This document shows, piece by piece, positions 1-8,173 of a DNA stretch of 64,000 nucleotides. This DNA is from JACDAV01 sp964626755 (GTDB lineage Bacteria; Chloroflexota; Limnocylindria; Limnocylindrales; CSP1-4). Position numbers and translations under genes: made by a program. The notes below the pieces were generated by a model. It saw only the letters and a program-made list of their open reading frames with translations. It was not told the origin of the DNA and searched no databases. The stretch lies in NCBI GenBank assembly GCA_964626755.1, contig CAZVGO010000039.1, positions 1 to 64,000 of the forward strand. Direction: 5' to 3'. Position 1 is the first letter of the stretch. Each line of letters opens with the position of its first letter.

Positions 1-323
1 CTCCGCCCCTCCGGCGCCGAGCTCCGGCCGGTATGCATCTCAGACATGATCCTGGGCCCCCGCGAGCGTGGCCGGCACCCGAAGCCGACGGAATCGGGCA
101 CCGGCTGAGCGTGCTGAGCCCGCGTTTCATGACTGGGCGGCATATCGGCACCGGGGCGGCGATGCGGGCCGCGGTCCGCAAGTTCGGCGGCGCGGGGCCA
201 CGGTGCGTCCACGGGCCCCGGAAACCATGCTTGGCGCGCATGAGCCGGCCGGGAATCGAACGGGCGGGCCGTGAGGGCCCGCCCGATCCGGTCTGCCGGC
301 GGGGACGCCTGCCGGCGGGTGAC
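1..323. other. Left-edge intergenic stretch, no gene supported
   Basis: No reading frame here has a recognisable product. The long open frames that cross it are antisense shadows of glnA or read through low-information G+C-rich sequence. The only structure I can support is the hairpin at 261-285 just beyond the glnA stop codon. A pair of GCCGGCGG copies lies at about 295-317. Confidence 0.5.
261..285 (-). terminator. Hairpin downstream of glnA, probable terminator
   Basis: A perfect 10-bp G+C-rich stem (261-270 with 276-285) closes a 5-nt loop and sits 38 nt past the glnA stop on the minus strand. Only a weak T-rich stretch follows in the direction of transcription, so it would be an imperfect intrinsic terminator. 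Confidence 0.55.
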
Positions 324-1706
324 CTAGAACTGCTCGAGGTAGCGGTCGACCTCCCAGCCCGAGACCTGGGTGCGGTACTCGTCCCATTCGGTTCGCTTGG
401 CGGCGAGGTAGTGGTCGAAGATGTGGTCGCCCAGGGCCTCCCGGATGACCTCGTCCTTCTCGAGTTCGTCGAGCGCCTCGCCGAGCGTGCCCGGCAGTTC
501 CTTGATCCCCTTCTCGGCGATGCGCGAGGCATCCATCTCGAAGAGGCTCTCCTCGACCGGGTCGCCCAGGGTCATGCCCTTCTCGACGCCGTCGAGACCG
601 GCCGCGATCATCGCCGCGAACGCGAGGTACGTGTTGGACGACGGGTCCGGGCAGCGAACCTCGACCCGTGTCCCCTCGATCGACTTTCCGGGCGAGACCT
701 TCGGGATCCGGATGAGCGCGGACCGGTTCGTCCGACCCCAGGTGAGATAGGTCGGCGCCTCGTAACCCGGGACGAGCCGCTTGTATGAGTTCACGAGCGG
801 CGCGAGGACCGCGATCATCCCCCGCGCGTGGGCGAGGATCCCCGCCATGTACGACCGAGCCACGTCCGACAGGCCGTACGGATTGTTCGGGTCGGCGAAC
901 GCGTTCCGCTCATCGGCGATCGAGTAGAGGCTCTGGTGGGTGTGCATCCCGGAGCCGTTGATCCCGTGGATCGGCTTCGGCATGAACGTGGCGTACAGGC
1001 CGTGCTGCTGGGCGATCGCCTTGAGCGCGAACTTGAAGGTGATCGCGTTGTCCGCAGTGCGCAGCGCGTCCGAGTACTCGAAGTCGATCTCGTGCTGGCC
1101 CTGAGCCACCTCGTGATGGGCGGCCTCGACCCGGATGCCGAACGCCTCGAGGGCGTCGACCATGTCCTGCCGGATCTCCTGGGCGAGGTCGGTCGAAAAG
1201 TCGAAGTAGCCGGCCTGGTCGTGGGGCAGCGGCTCGATCCCGCCGTCCTCGCCGCGGCGCAGGAGGAAGAACTCGAGCTCTGGACCGGTATTGACGACGT
1301 AGCCGAGCTTCTTCGCCCGCTCGACCTGGCGGCGGAGGACGAAGCGCGGGTCACCGACGAAGGCCTCACCGTTCGGCGTGAAGACATCGCAGATGACCCG
1401 GGCGGTGCCGCGCGGCCCGGAGGCGGGCTGCCACGGGATCTCGGAGAACGTCTTCATGTCCGGCATGAGGTACTGGTCGCTCTCGGCGATCCGGGTGAAG
1501 CCCTCGATCGACGAGCCGTCGAACCACGTGCCGTGGCGGACCGAGCCATCGAGCTGGTGGATCGGGATCGTCACCGCTTTGACGTGGCCGATGATGTCGG
1601 TGAACTGGAGCTGGACGAACCGGATCCCGGACGACTTCGCCTGCTCGATCTTCTCGGTCCCGTCGACCTTCTCTTTCGCCACGACCTTCTCTTTCGCGAT
1701 CACCAC
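324..1706 (-). CDS. glnA: Glutamine synthetase, type I (alpha subtype)
   Basis: Makes glutamine from glutamate, ammonia and ATP in the cytoplasm; the main ammonium-assimilation enzyme. The 460-aa product carries the type I signature DGSSIEGF at about residues 63-70, the ATP-region motif VNSYKRLVPGYEAP and the NRSALIRIP glutamate-binding stretch. The C-terminus lacks the adenylylated-tyrosine region and insert of the beta subtype, so control by adenylylation is unlikely and feedback control of the alpha type is expected. I chose the GTG at 1706 because AGGAGG lies 8 nt upstream of it. An ATG at 1772 is in frame but has no ribosome site and begins inside a leader hairpin. The N-terminus is lysine-rich with a short AKEKV duplication. 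It is transcribed alone, with a hairpin beyond the stop. Confidence 0.96.
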   Translation of the reverse strand: MVIAKEKVVAKEKVDGTEKIEQAKSSGIRFVQLQFTDIIGHVKAVTIPIHQLDGSVRHGTWFDGSSIEGFTRIAESDQYLMPDMKTFSEIPWQPASGPRGTARVICDVFTPNGEAFVGDPRFVLRRQVERAKKLGYVVNTGPELEFFLLRRGEDGGIEPLPHDQAGYFDFSTDLAQEIRQDMVDALEAFGIRVEAAHHEVAQGQHEIDFEYSDALRTADNAITFKFALKAIAQQHGLYATFMPKPIHGINGSGMHTHQSLYSIADERNAFADPNNPYGLSDVARSYMAGILAHARGMIAVLAPLVNSYKRLVPGYEAPTYLTWGRTNRSALIRIPKVSPGKSIEGTRVEVRCPDPSSNTYLAFAAMIAAGLDGVEKGMTLGDPVEESLFEMDASRIAEKGIKELPGTLGEALDELEKDEVIREALGDHIFDHYLAAKRTEWDEYRTQVSGWEVDRYLEQF

Positions 1707-1746
1707 CGATACTGCCTCCTCGCCTCGTGCTGGGGGTTCGACGCCG

Positions 1747-1770
1747 GTCTTGTGCGTAGCGCACCAAGAC
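1747..1770 (-). promoter_or_regulatory. Stem-loop in the glnA leader
   Basis: The 5' leader of glnA contains a 9-bp stem (1747-1755 with 1761-1763 and 1765-1770, one bulged base at 1764) closing a 5-nt loop. It lies about 40 nt before the chosen GTG start. No known glutamine-sensing RNA is recognised, so a regulatory role is only inferred. Confidence 0.35.
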
Positions 1771-1795
1771 AACCCCGGCCAGCCCGGTAGACCGG

Positions 1796-1801
1796 AGCAT
1801 A
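1796..1801 (-). promoter_or_regulatory. Putative -10 element of glnA
   Basis: On the minus strand TATGCT is preceded by TGA, giving an extended -10 appearance, 90 nt before the GTG start. No convincing -35 box is visible. The placement would put the leader hairpin inside the transcript. Confidence 0.3.
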
Positions 1802-1881
1802 TCAGCCGCCCGCGGTGGGCGATCGCTCGCGTCCGGCGTCAGAGTTGGCCAGCTTGCACAAGTCAGCTCGGCTCCGCCAGA

Positions 1882-3315
1882 TCAGCCAGCCCGACGAGCC
1901 GCGACGAGGTCGTCGAGCAGGCGCCCGAACTCGCGGTCGAAGTCGACGTAGCGGTCGGACCGGCCGACGATCGACAGCTCGCCGGCCGGCGTCAGCCGCG
2001 TCCAGACGCGCCGGCGCGGGAGGTAGAACGTGATCAGTAGCCCGCTGATCAGGAGGCCGAACGCGACCCACACGATGCCCTGCCCGGGATCGTGCTTGGC
2101 GATGAGCAGCGTGAACTCGCTGAACCGCCGGAGCTCAACCGTGAAGTCGATGTTCGCGAGCGTGTGCCGCTCGCCCGCCCGGATCGCCATGTCGCCGGCC
2201 CGGTCGACGATGGGGTCTTCGCCCGGGGAGCCGGGCCGGATCCGGTACGGGATGACGACCAGGGTGCCGACCCCGTCGACGTCACGAATGAGGAGCATCT
2301 CGAGGCCGAGGTCGCGGCCGGGAACAGGCATCGTTCCGTACGGGAACTGGTTGACGCTCTCGGTGAGCGGCACGGGGCCGGACCAGAGGACCGCTCCCTG
2401 CCGGTCGCGGATGACGACGTCCGGGGCAGGCCCGAACCCGTTCTGGTGGAGCGTGTAGCCGCCGACCGACAGCGGGTCGTTGACCCGGATCGTCTTGTGG
2501 GCGATCTCCTGGCCGTCGCGATACACGACGAGCTCGCTCGTGAAGTCGGTCACCGCGTCGGGGAAGCCGGGCGCCTCGAACGCGAGATTCCGGACGAGCA
2601 GCAGGCCTGGGGTCCCGATCGGCTGGACCGTCAGCGCGTCACCCTCGGCGATGACGAGGGGCTGCTCGTCGCCGAGCTTCCAGGTGATCGCGGCCGCGAC
2701 GAGAAACAGGATCAGCCCGGTGTGGTTGAGAAACGTGGCCAGCTTCGTCCAGCGGTTCCGGTCGCCGTAGACGTACCGGACGCCGTCGACCTCCGCGTCG
2801 CGCACGCTGAACCGATGTCGGCGGAGAACCTCCCGGACGTTCCCGGCGTCGGGGCCGGACATCCGGGCGCGATCGGGCAGCTTCGGATCGAAGAAGGGGT
2901 CCGGCTGGACGACCCGGACGTCCGCCGACTGGCGCCACAGGCGCGGGGCCCGGTCGAGGGTGCAGACGACGATCGAGAAGACCAGCACGACCAGGCCGGC
3001 GCTGAACCAGGTCGATTTGAAGACCTGGAACACCTGGAGCCGCTCGAGAAGATCGACCAGCCCGGACCCGAAGACCGGGTCGTAGCGGGCGTGGATCTCG
3101 GCCATCTCAGCGCGGTAGGCGGCCAGCGAGCGGAACGCGAAGTCCGGCAGCTGCCGGATCGTCATCCCGACCGTCGCCCCCAGCGCGAGCAGGATGATCT
3201 GGAGCACGGCGAAGTTGACCGACGTGAACAGGCTCCATAGCCCGGCGCCCAGCCGCGTGAACGGATCGGGACGGGCGGCCTGGGTGGCCGGGCGCCCCGC
3301 GGCGATCGTCGCGAT
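1882..3315 (-). CDS. resB: ResB-family cytochrome c biogenesis protein
   Basis: ResB works with a CcsA/ResC partner in system II cytochrome c maturation, delivering haem to apocytochrome at the membrane. The partner is not in this window. The product shows early membrane segments, a segment near the middle after the RNRWTKLATFLNHTG stretch, a long extracytoplasmic domain and a last helix before the YLPRRRVW stretch, as in the ResB family. The first conventional start (GTG 3207) would cut the first helix, losing LWSLFTSVNF. AGGAGG at 3322-3327, overlapping the stop of the upstream gene, is 6 nt before an in-frame ATC at 3315 (477 aa), and no ATG, GTG or TTG is nearby. I therefore place the start at ATC. 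It follows the trans-sulfuration enzyme in one operon. Confidence 0.85.
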   Translation of the reverse strand: MATIAAGRPATQAARPDPFTRLGAGLWSLFTSVNFAVLQIILLALGATVGMTIRQLPDFAFRSLAAYRAEMAEIHARYDPVFGSGLVDLLERLQVFQVFKSTWFSAGLVVLVFSIVVCTLDRAPRLWRQSADVRVVQPDPFFDPKLPDRARMSGPDAGNVREVLRRHRFSVRDAEVDGVRYVYGDRNRWTKLATFLNHTGLILFLVAAAITWKLGDEQPLVIAEGDALTVQPIGTPGLLLVRNLAFEAPGFPDAVTDFTSELVVYRDGQEIAHKTIRVNDPLSVGGYTLHQNGFGPAPDVVIRDRQGAVLWSGPVPLTESVNQFPYGTMPVPGRDLGLEMLLIRDVDGVGTLVVIPYRIRPGSPGEDPIVDRAGDMAIRAGERHTLANIDFTVELRRFSEFTLLIAKHDPGQGIVWVAFGLLISGLLITFYLPRRRVWTRLTPAGELSIVGRSDRYVDFDREFGRLLDDLVAARRAG

Positions 3316-3325
3316 GACTCGCCTC

Positions 3326-4645
3326 CTAGGCGCGCCGGACGGCCGCGCCGGCAGCCTCGCCGGACGGAGCGGCAGTCTCCCTCGCGGCGGCCGTCCTCGC
3401 CGCGCCGAGCGCGCGCTCGAAGTCGGCGACGAGGTCGTCGAGGTCCTCGAGTCCGACCGAGACGCGGAGCAGGCCCGGCGCGATGCCGGCCTCGACCAGC
3501 GCCGCGTCGTCGAGCTGACGGTGGGTCGTGGACGGCGGGTGGACGACCATCGTGTGGACGCTGCCGAGCGACGCAGTCAGCTCAGTGATTGAGAGCCCGT
3601 CGATGAACGCCCGGCCGGCGGCCCGACCGCCGGCCAGCTGGAAGGCCAGCATCCCGCCCCCGATCGCGAGCTGGCGGGCGGCGACGGCGTGCTGAGGGTG
3701 GCTGGCGAGGGAGGGATGGTAGACGCAGAGCACGCCTTCCTGACGCTCGAGCCAGGCGGCCAGTGCCGCCGCCGTCGTGGCGTGGCGCTCCATCCGCAGT
3801 GCGAGCGTGGAGATTCCCCGAAGGACGAGGAACGCCGACACCGGCGCGAGCGTGCCTCCCGTGTCGACCTGGACGTCGCGCACCCGGCGGATCGCCTCGC
3901 GACCACCGGACACGACCCCGGCCAGGACGTCGCTGTGGCCGCCGAGGTACTTCGTCGCGGACTCGATGACGAGGTCCGCGCCCAGCTCGATCGGGCGGCA
4001 CAGGTACGGCGACGCGAAGGTGTTGTCGACGACATACGCGGCCCCGTGGCGACGGGCGACTGCCGAGAGGGCGCGGTGGTCGGCGACGACGATCGTCGGG
4101 TTCGAGATGGTCTCCGCGTACAGCACGCGGGTGGGAGCCACAGTGAGCGCGGCCTCGACGGCCGCGTGATCGGTCACGTCGACGAACTCGGTCGTGACGC
4201 CGAGACGGCGAAGGACGTTGGCGAACTGCGATCGGGTGGAACCGTAGACCGCCCGGGTGGAGACGACCCGGTCGCCGGCCTGGACGAGAGACACGAGCGC
4301 CGCGTGGATCGCGGCCATCCCGGACGCGAACGCATACCCCGCCTCGGCCCCCTCGAGCTCGGCGACGGCAGCGGCGAGAGCGGCGGTCGTGGGGTTGTCG
4401 ATCCGGCTGTACGCGTAGCCCGGCTCGCGGTCGGTCAGGACGTCGCCGAGCTCGGCCGCATCGGCCGAGGCGAACGTCGCGGTCTGGTAGATCGGCACGG
4501 AGGTGGGCCGTTGGGCGACTCGCGGTGCCCGCGAGGCCGCCCGGATCGCCCGGGTCGCAAAGCCGCGGGGACGCCCAGCGGGCCGCTCGCGAGACTCGCG
4601 GGAGGCGTCACCGCCCGTGTCGGGGGAGCGTTCCTTCGGCCTCAC
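3326..4645 (-). CDS. Trans-sulfuration PLP enzyme (cystathionine gamma-synthase / gamma-lyase / methionine gamma-lyase family)
   Basis: A 439-aa member of the Cys/Met metabolism PLP family, which makes or breaks C-S bonds in cysteine, homocysteine and methionine pathways. Visible family marks are YSRIDNPTT near residue 79, ASGMAAI near 108, the aspartate motif VVDNTFASP near 205, and the PLP lysine K232 in SATKYLGGHSD. The C-terminal SLGSVHTMVVHPPSTTH stretch is typical. Which reaction it performs cannot be decided from sequence. The first 30 residues are a charged extension without homology to the fold. The start is GTG, 9 nt after the GGDEF gene stop, and the ResB ribosome site overlaps its own TAG. 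Confidence 0.9.
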   Translation of the reverse strand: MRPKERSPDTGGDASRESRERPAGRPRGFATRAIRAASRAPRVAQRPTSVPIYQTATFASADAAELGDVLTDREPGYAYSRIDNPTTAALAAAVAELEGAEAGYAFASGMAAIHAALVSLVQAGDRVVSTRAVYGSTRSQFANVLRRLGVTTEFVDVTDHAAVEAALTVAPTRVLYAETISNPTIVVADHRALSAVARRHGAAYVVDNTFASPYLCRPIELGADLVIESATKYLGGHSDVLAGVVSGGREAIRRVRDVQVDTGGTLAPVSAFLVLRGISTLALRMERHATTAAALAAWLERQEGVLCVYHPSLASHPQHAVAARQLAIGGGMLAFQLAGGRAAGRAFIDGLSITELTASLGSVHTMVVHPPSTTHRQLDDAALVEAGIAPGLLRVSVGLEDLDDLVADFERALGAARTAAARETAAPSGEAAGAAVRRA

Positions 4646-4654
4646 CCGGCGATG

Positions 4655-5890
4655 CTACACCGACTCGCCGGGACGTCCTCCAACGCCGACCGGGATGCCC
4701 ATGACCCGGTTCTTGCCCGCATGCTTCGACGAGTACATCGCCTGGTCCGCGCTGATCATCAGCTCGTCCGAGGTGCGGCCGTCGTCCGGGAAGCTCACGA
4801 CCCCGACGGACATCGACGAGCGGACCTCCGTGCCGGGCACGGTGAGCTCGGCGACGCCGAGCCGGATCTTCTCGGCCAGGACGTAGGCGCCGGTGACCTC
4901 CGTCTCCGGGAGGAGCACGACGAATTCGTCCCCGCCGTAGCGCGCCGCGATGTCGATCCGGCGGACGCCCTCCGCGATGACGTCGCCGACGCCGCGCAGG
5001 ACCCGGTCGCCGATGAAGTGGCCGTGCCGGTCGTTGACTGCCTTCAGCTCGTCGAGATCCATCATCAGCAGGCAGAACCCGCGCCCCGATCGCGCGCTCC
5101 GGGCGATCTCGCGGTCGACCGCGGCGAAGAAGAACGTCCGGTTGTACAGCCCGGTCAGTGGGTCAACCGTCGACAGGCGGATCGCCGCGTCGCGGGCCCG
5201 CCGCTGCTCGCGGGCGATGACCATCGCGACGTAGGCGAGGAGGATGAGGGCGGTCAGGTTGATGCTGACGGTGGCGATCGTCGTGGGGGCCAGAGGCTCG
5301 ATCGCTCCGGCGGTCAACGCGATGAGGTAGCCGAGGCTCGCGACGGCCGCAAGGGCAAGAGTTACCGGCGGGCTGACGACGAGCGCTGCGCCGCCGACGA
5401 TGAGCGGGAAGACGAAGAAGAACGGGCTCGCTTCCCGCCCCGTCAGGACGATGAGCAGCGTCGCGAACGTGATCGCCACCGAGCCCTCGACGACGAATTT
5501 CGCCGGGCCCAGGGCGATCGACGGCAGGAGGTCGTGGAAGACGAGGACGAAGATTCCGGCCAGCGCGAGGAGCACGAAGATCGCAGCCTGCGTGTCGGGC
5601 CACAGGCCGGTCACGGCGACGATCGTCGACGTGGCGAGGATGAACACCCAGCTGACGATCCGGACGACGCGGTCGTAGGCCCGGGTCGGGACATCGCCCT
5701 CGAACTCGCCGACGGGCGGGCTGCCGACGGCCGCGGCCAGCTCCGCCTTCTGCTGGTCGACGGCGTCGGGCGTGTCGAGGGCGAGAAGTCCGCGACGCCC
5801 AAAGGCCGACGGCACGAGGACGAACGCCATCACCGCGAGATTGGCGAGGACGGCGAGGACGATCAGGACGAGGACCGGCTCGGCCGGCAC
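4655..5890 (-). CDS. Membrane-anchored GGDEF diguanylate cyclase
   Basis: Predicted to make cyclic di-GMP from two GTP. The N-terminal ~225 residues hold about six hydrophobic segments, and the C-terminal ~170 residues form a GGDEF domain beginning near DPLTGLYNR. The active-site loop is intact (GGDEF) and the inhibitory I-site RxxD lies exactly five residues before it, so product inhibition is expected. The 411-aa protein has no recognised sensory domain other than the membrane part. GTG start with GGAGGG 9 nt upstream. It is the first gene of a probable GGDEF / trans-sulfuration / resB run; a functional link between them is not evident. Confidence 0.92.
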   Translation of the reverse strand: MPAEPVLVLIVLAVLANLAVMAFVLVPSAFGRRGLLALDTPDAVDQQKAELAAAVGSPPVGEFEGDVPTRAYDRVVRIVSWVFILATSTIVAVTGLWPDTQAAIFVLLALAGIFVLVFHDLLPSIALGPAKFVVEGSVAITFATLLIVLTGREASPFFFVFPLIVGGAALVVSPPVTLALAAVASLGYLIALTAGAIEPLAPTTIATVSINLTALILLAYVAMVIAREQRRARDAAIRLSTVDPLTGLYNRTFFFAAVDREIARSARSGRGFCLLMMDLDELKAVNDRHGHFIGDRVLRGVGDVIAEGVRRIDIAARYGGDEFVVLLPETEVTGAYVLAEKIRLGVAELTVPGTEVRSSMSVGVVSFPDDGRTSDELMISADQAMYSSKHAGKNRVMGIPVGVGGRPGESV

Positions 5891-5942
5891 GGCGCTTCAC
5901 CCTCCAGGGTTCACCGGTCAGGGAGTGCCCCCCTGCCGGATC

Positions 5943-5962
5943 ATCTTAGCCCGTAGACGGGC
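5943..5962 (-). promoter_or_regulatory. Putative -10 of the GGDEF gene with adjoining inverted repeat
   Basis: On the minus strand TAAGAT (5943-5948) follows directly on the 14-nt inverted repeat GCCCGT-CT-ACGGGC (5949-5962). The repeat could be an operator or the tail hairpin of the Lrp gene. No well-spaced -35 is seen. Confidence 0.3.
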
Positions 5963-6030
5963 CTCAACCCCCTGGCGCTACCGGGTCGATCGATCGTTGC
6001 GGTGCACGTCGGCACCGAACTGGGCGTCGG

Positions 6031-6522
6031 TCAGCGGGTGCCCCACTGGTAGGTCTGCTTGACCATCCGGAGGTAGACGAACGTCTCCGTGTCCCGGACG
6101 CCGTCGACGGCGCGCAGCTTCTCGGTCAGGAACTGGAGCAGCGCCTCGTTGTTCTCGCACACGACCTCGATCAGCAGGTCGAAGGTGCCGGCCGTGATCA
6201 CGACGTAGTCGACCTCCGGGAACGCCGACACGGCCTCGGCGACCGCCAGCAGGCGCTTGCTCTCGCAGCGGACCCCGATCATCGCCTGCTGCTGGAAGCC
6301 GAGCTTCAGGGGATCGGTAACGCCGACGACCTGGAGGATGCCGCGCTCGACGAGCCGGTTCGTCCTGGCCCGCACGGCGGCCTCGGAGACGCCGAGGTCC
6401 GCCGCGATCTGGGTGAACGGGCGTCGCCCGTCCTGCTGGAGGTGCTCGATGATCCGTTTGTCGAGCACGGACACCTCGTCCGCCCCGCGCGTGGCCACGG
6501 CACGGCCGCGGTTGTTGGTCAC
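6031..6522 (-). CDS. Lrp/AsnC-family transcriptional regulator
   Basis: A 163-aa regulator with an N-terminal winged helix-turn-helix (from VSVLDKRIIEHLQQDGRR, recognition helix around AAVRARTNRLVERG) and a C-terminal RAM ligand-binding domain (from about residue 75, with VDYVVITAGTFDLLIEV). Family members respond to amino acids or other small metabolites and act as dimers or octamers. Its ATG overlaps the stop of the upstream lipoprotein gene by four bases (ATGA), so the two are translated together. The target genes cannot be read from sequence; amino-acid metabolism genes nearby (glnA, the trans-sulfuration enzyme) are possible candidates. Confidence 0.9.
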   Translation of the reverse strand: MTNNRGRAVATRGADEVSVLDKRIIEHLQQDGRRPFTQIAADLGVSEAAVRARTNRLVERGILQVVGVTDPLKLGFQQQAMIGVRCESKRLLAVAEAVSAFPEVDYVVITAGTFDLLIEVVCENNEALLQFLTEKLRAVDGVRDTETFVYLRMVKQTYQWGTR

Positions 6523-7109
6523 GACGGGCTGGGCGAGGCTGCGGGGGGCACGGGGGTCGGTACCGGCGTCGGCAGCGCGAGCGGCTGGGTCGAGCGCTGG
6601 GCGAGCGGGTGGAGGAGCGGGTGGAGCGCTTCGACGAGTTCCATTGCCGCGGCGCGGTGGGCCGGACTCGGCGGAGATGGGGTTCGATCGTTCGTCGAGT
6701 GCGGTCCGTACTCGAAGAGCAGGTTGAGCCCGGCGATCATGTACGGCGACTCACCTTGCCGGGGAGGCCTGCCAAGATCGAATCTCGCAGCCACCTGTAG
6801 CGCGGCCGAGGTCTTGAACTCTGTCATGATCAGTGGCCACTCAGCGTAGGTCGCGTTGATCCGCTTGACGGTGACCCCGTCCGTGCCGACTGTGGCCGTA
6901 TTCGCCGTGATTCGCAGCCCTGCCCTCGCGAGGCGCTGGTAGACGAGGTCGATCGACACCGGTTCCTTCAAGTGGGGGTCAGGCGTGATCACGGGCGTGG
7001 GTCGGGGCGTCACGGGCAGCGACGCGGGGGCGGCCGGGCCGCAGGACGCGACGAGGCCGGCGACCAGCGCAACGGCCGCCAGGGTGGCCCTCCGATTCGA
7101 TCTTCGCAT
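6519..7109 (-). CDS. Predicted lipoprotein of unknown function
   Basis: A 196-aa secreted protein with a lipobox (LVASC, cysteine near residue 23), a Pro/Thr-rich linker, a compact central domain (about residues 45-140) and a second Pro-rich tail. The central part includes DLVYQRLARAGLRI and a predicted beta-rich segment. I do not recognise the family. It is the first gene of a two-gene unit with the Lrp regulator, overlapping it by ATGA. The start codon has no Shine-Dalgarno site but TAGCAT lies 10 nt upstream. Confidence 0.75.
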   Translation of the reverse strand: MRRSNRRATLAAVALVAGLVASCGPAAPASLPVTPRPTPVITPDPHLKEPVSIDLVYQRLARAGLRITANTATVGTDGVTVKRINATYAEWPLIMTEFKTSAALQVAARFDLGRPPRQGESPYMIAGLNLLFEYGPHSTNDRTPSPPSPAHRAAAMELVEALHPLLHPLAQRSTQPLALPTPVPTPVPPAASPSPS

Positions 7110-7119
7110 TTCCGGCCGG

Positions 7120-7125
7120 ATGCTA
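7120..7125 (-). promoter_or_regulatory. TANNNT box (TAGCAT), 10 nt before the lipoprotein start
   Basis: Matches the recurrent TANNNT placement seen before other first genes in the window and would give a nearly leaderless transcript. Confidence 0.4.
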
Positions 7126-7164
7126 GCACGGGCTTCGCACCAGTCGAAGCGTACGTTGGTACCG

Positions 7165-7178
7165 CGGACAGGGGTCCG
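7165..7178 (-). terminator. Small hairpin past the LLM oxidoreductase gene
   Basis: A 5-bp stem (7165-7169 with 7174-7178) and 4-nt loop begin 9 nt after the stop. A second 6-bp stem lies at 7132-7150. Neither is followed by a T run, so terminator function is uncertain. Confidence 0.25.
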
Positions 7179-7187
7179 TAATGACCG

Positions 7188-8108
7188 TCACACGGCGTCG
7201 AGGTGCTCGAGGACCGGCGCCAGCGCGTCCAGGGAGCCGCGGTCGATCGGATCGACCACGAGCTGGACCTCGTCGATCCCGGCGGCCGCGTAGCGACGGA
7301 GCTCGGTGGCCATCCCCTCCGGACTCCCCCGGACCGGCCTGACAACCTCGTCCTCGGGCGTGTCCCCGGTTCGCCGGCCGATGGCTCCGGGCAGCTCGAC
7401 GAGCACGGCAACGGATCGCTCGATCGCCCCGGGATCGCGGCCGGCCTCGGCGCACGCAGCGTCGACCCGATCCCGGAGGGCCGGGACGCCATCGGGCGAG
7501 TTGGTGGTGTCGGCGAACCAGGCGTTCCAGCTCTGAACGTAGGGGACCGTGATCCGGAGCATCCGCGCGCCGGTCGATCCGATCAGGAGGGGCGGGCCGC
7601 CAGGTGTCGGGCCGCGCGGCACCAGCTCGCAGTCGCGGGCCTGGTAGAACCGCCCGTCGAAGTCGATCGACCCTTCGCGGAGAAGCGTCCGGATGATCGT
7701 GAATGCCTCCTCGAAGCGGGAGATCCGATGGTCGAACGGGATCCCGAAGGCACGGAACTCGGTCTCGTTCCAGCCGGCGCCGAGGCCGAGGACGAACCGG
7801 CCACCGCTGATCTCGTCGAGCGTCGCGGCCTGCTTGGCCAGCACGGCCGGGTTGTGGAACGCAGTGCAGGCGACGAGCGGGCCGAGCGTGATCCGCGACG
7901 TCGCCGCCGCGATCGCGGCCAGCATCGTCCAGGCCTCCCACGGGCCGGCGGTCGTGCCGTCCGGATCGCGGTAGAGCAAGTGGTCGCCGAGCCACAGCGA
8001 ATCGAAGCCGAGGTCCTCGGCCTGGCGGGCCATCGCGACGTACTCGGTCCAGGGGACCTCGCGTTCGACCTCGGGAAGCTGGACGCCGACCCGGAGTGGT
8101 CTGGACAT
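7188..8108 (-). CDS. LLM-class flavin/F420-dependent oxidoreductase
   Basis: A 306-aa luciferase-like TIM-barrel enzyme. Family signs are the N-terminal RVGVQLPEVE strand, DSLWLGDHLLY, the RITLGPLVACTAFHNPAVLAKQAATLDEISGGRF block typical of F420-dependent members, and GLGAGWNETEFRAFG. Related proteins reduce or oxidise small substrates with F420 or FMN; the substrate here is not known. It is divergently arranged with the VOC-family gene, sharing a 65-nt promoter region. The ATG has no Shine-Dalgarno site but TAGCCT lies 6 nt upstream. Confidence 0.88.
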   Translation of the reverse strand: MSRPLRVGVQLPEVEREVPWTEYVAMARQAEDLGFDSLWLGDHLLYRDPDGTTAGPWEAWTMLAAIAAATSRITLGPLVACTAFHNPAVLAKQAATLDEISGGRFVLGLGAGWNETEFRAFGIPFDHRISRFEEAFTIIRTLLREGSIDFDGRFYQARDCELVPRGPTPGGPPLLIGSTGARMLRITVPYVQSWNAWFADTTNSPDGVPALRDRVDAACAEAGRDPGAIERSVAVLVELPGAIGRRTGDTPEDEVVRPVRGSPEGMATELRRYAAAGIDEVQLVVDPIDRGSLDALAPVLEHLDAV

Positions 8109-8114
8109 GTCGGC

Positions 8115-8120
8115 AGGCTA
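8115..8120 (-). promoter_or_regulatory. TANNNT box (TAGCCT), 6 nt before the LLM oxidoreductase start
   Basis: Spacing is that expected of a -10 element of a leaderless transcript. It lies in the short divergent region shared with the VOC gene. Confidence 0.45.
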
Positions 8121-8173
8121 GCAGCCGGATCGGGTCACAATGGGGCGGCCCAGACACGAGGAGGAACCATCCG

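Noticed and set aside
225..275. tRNA-like TTCGATTCC segment on the minus strand near the left edge
   Set aside because: The flanking bases do not pair into a T stem, and no anticodon or acceptor arm can be formed.
1707..1772. ATG at 1772 as start of glnA
   Set aside because: No ribosome site; it begins inside the leader hairpin, and the added residues do not look like the family N-terminus. GTG 1706 has AGGAGG.
4652..4657. TAGCAT box before the trans-sulfuration gene as a promoter
   Set aside because: It contains the TAG stop codon of the GGDEF gene, so its T-A start is explained by the stop; kept only as a weak tenth case.
3689..5956. 755-codon plus-strand frame opposite the trans-sulfuration and GGDEF genes
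   Set aside because: Low-complexity Asp/Arg/Gly composition and complete overlap with two well-supported genes mark it as a shadow.
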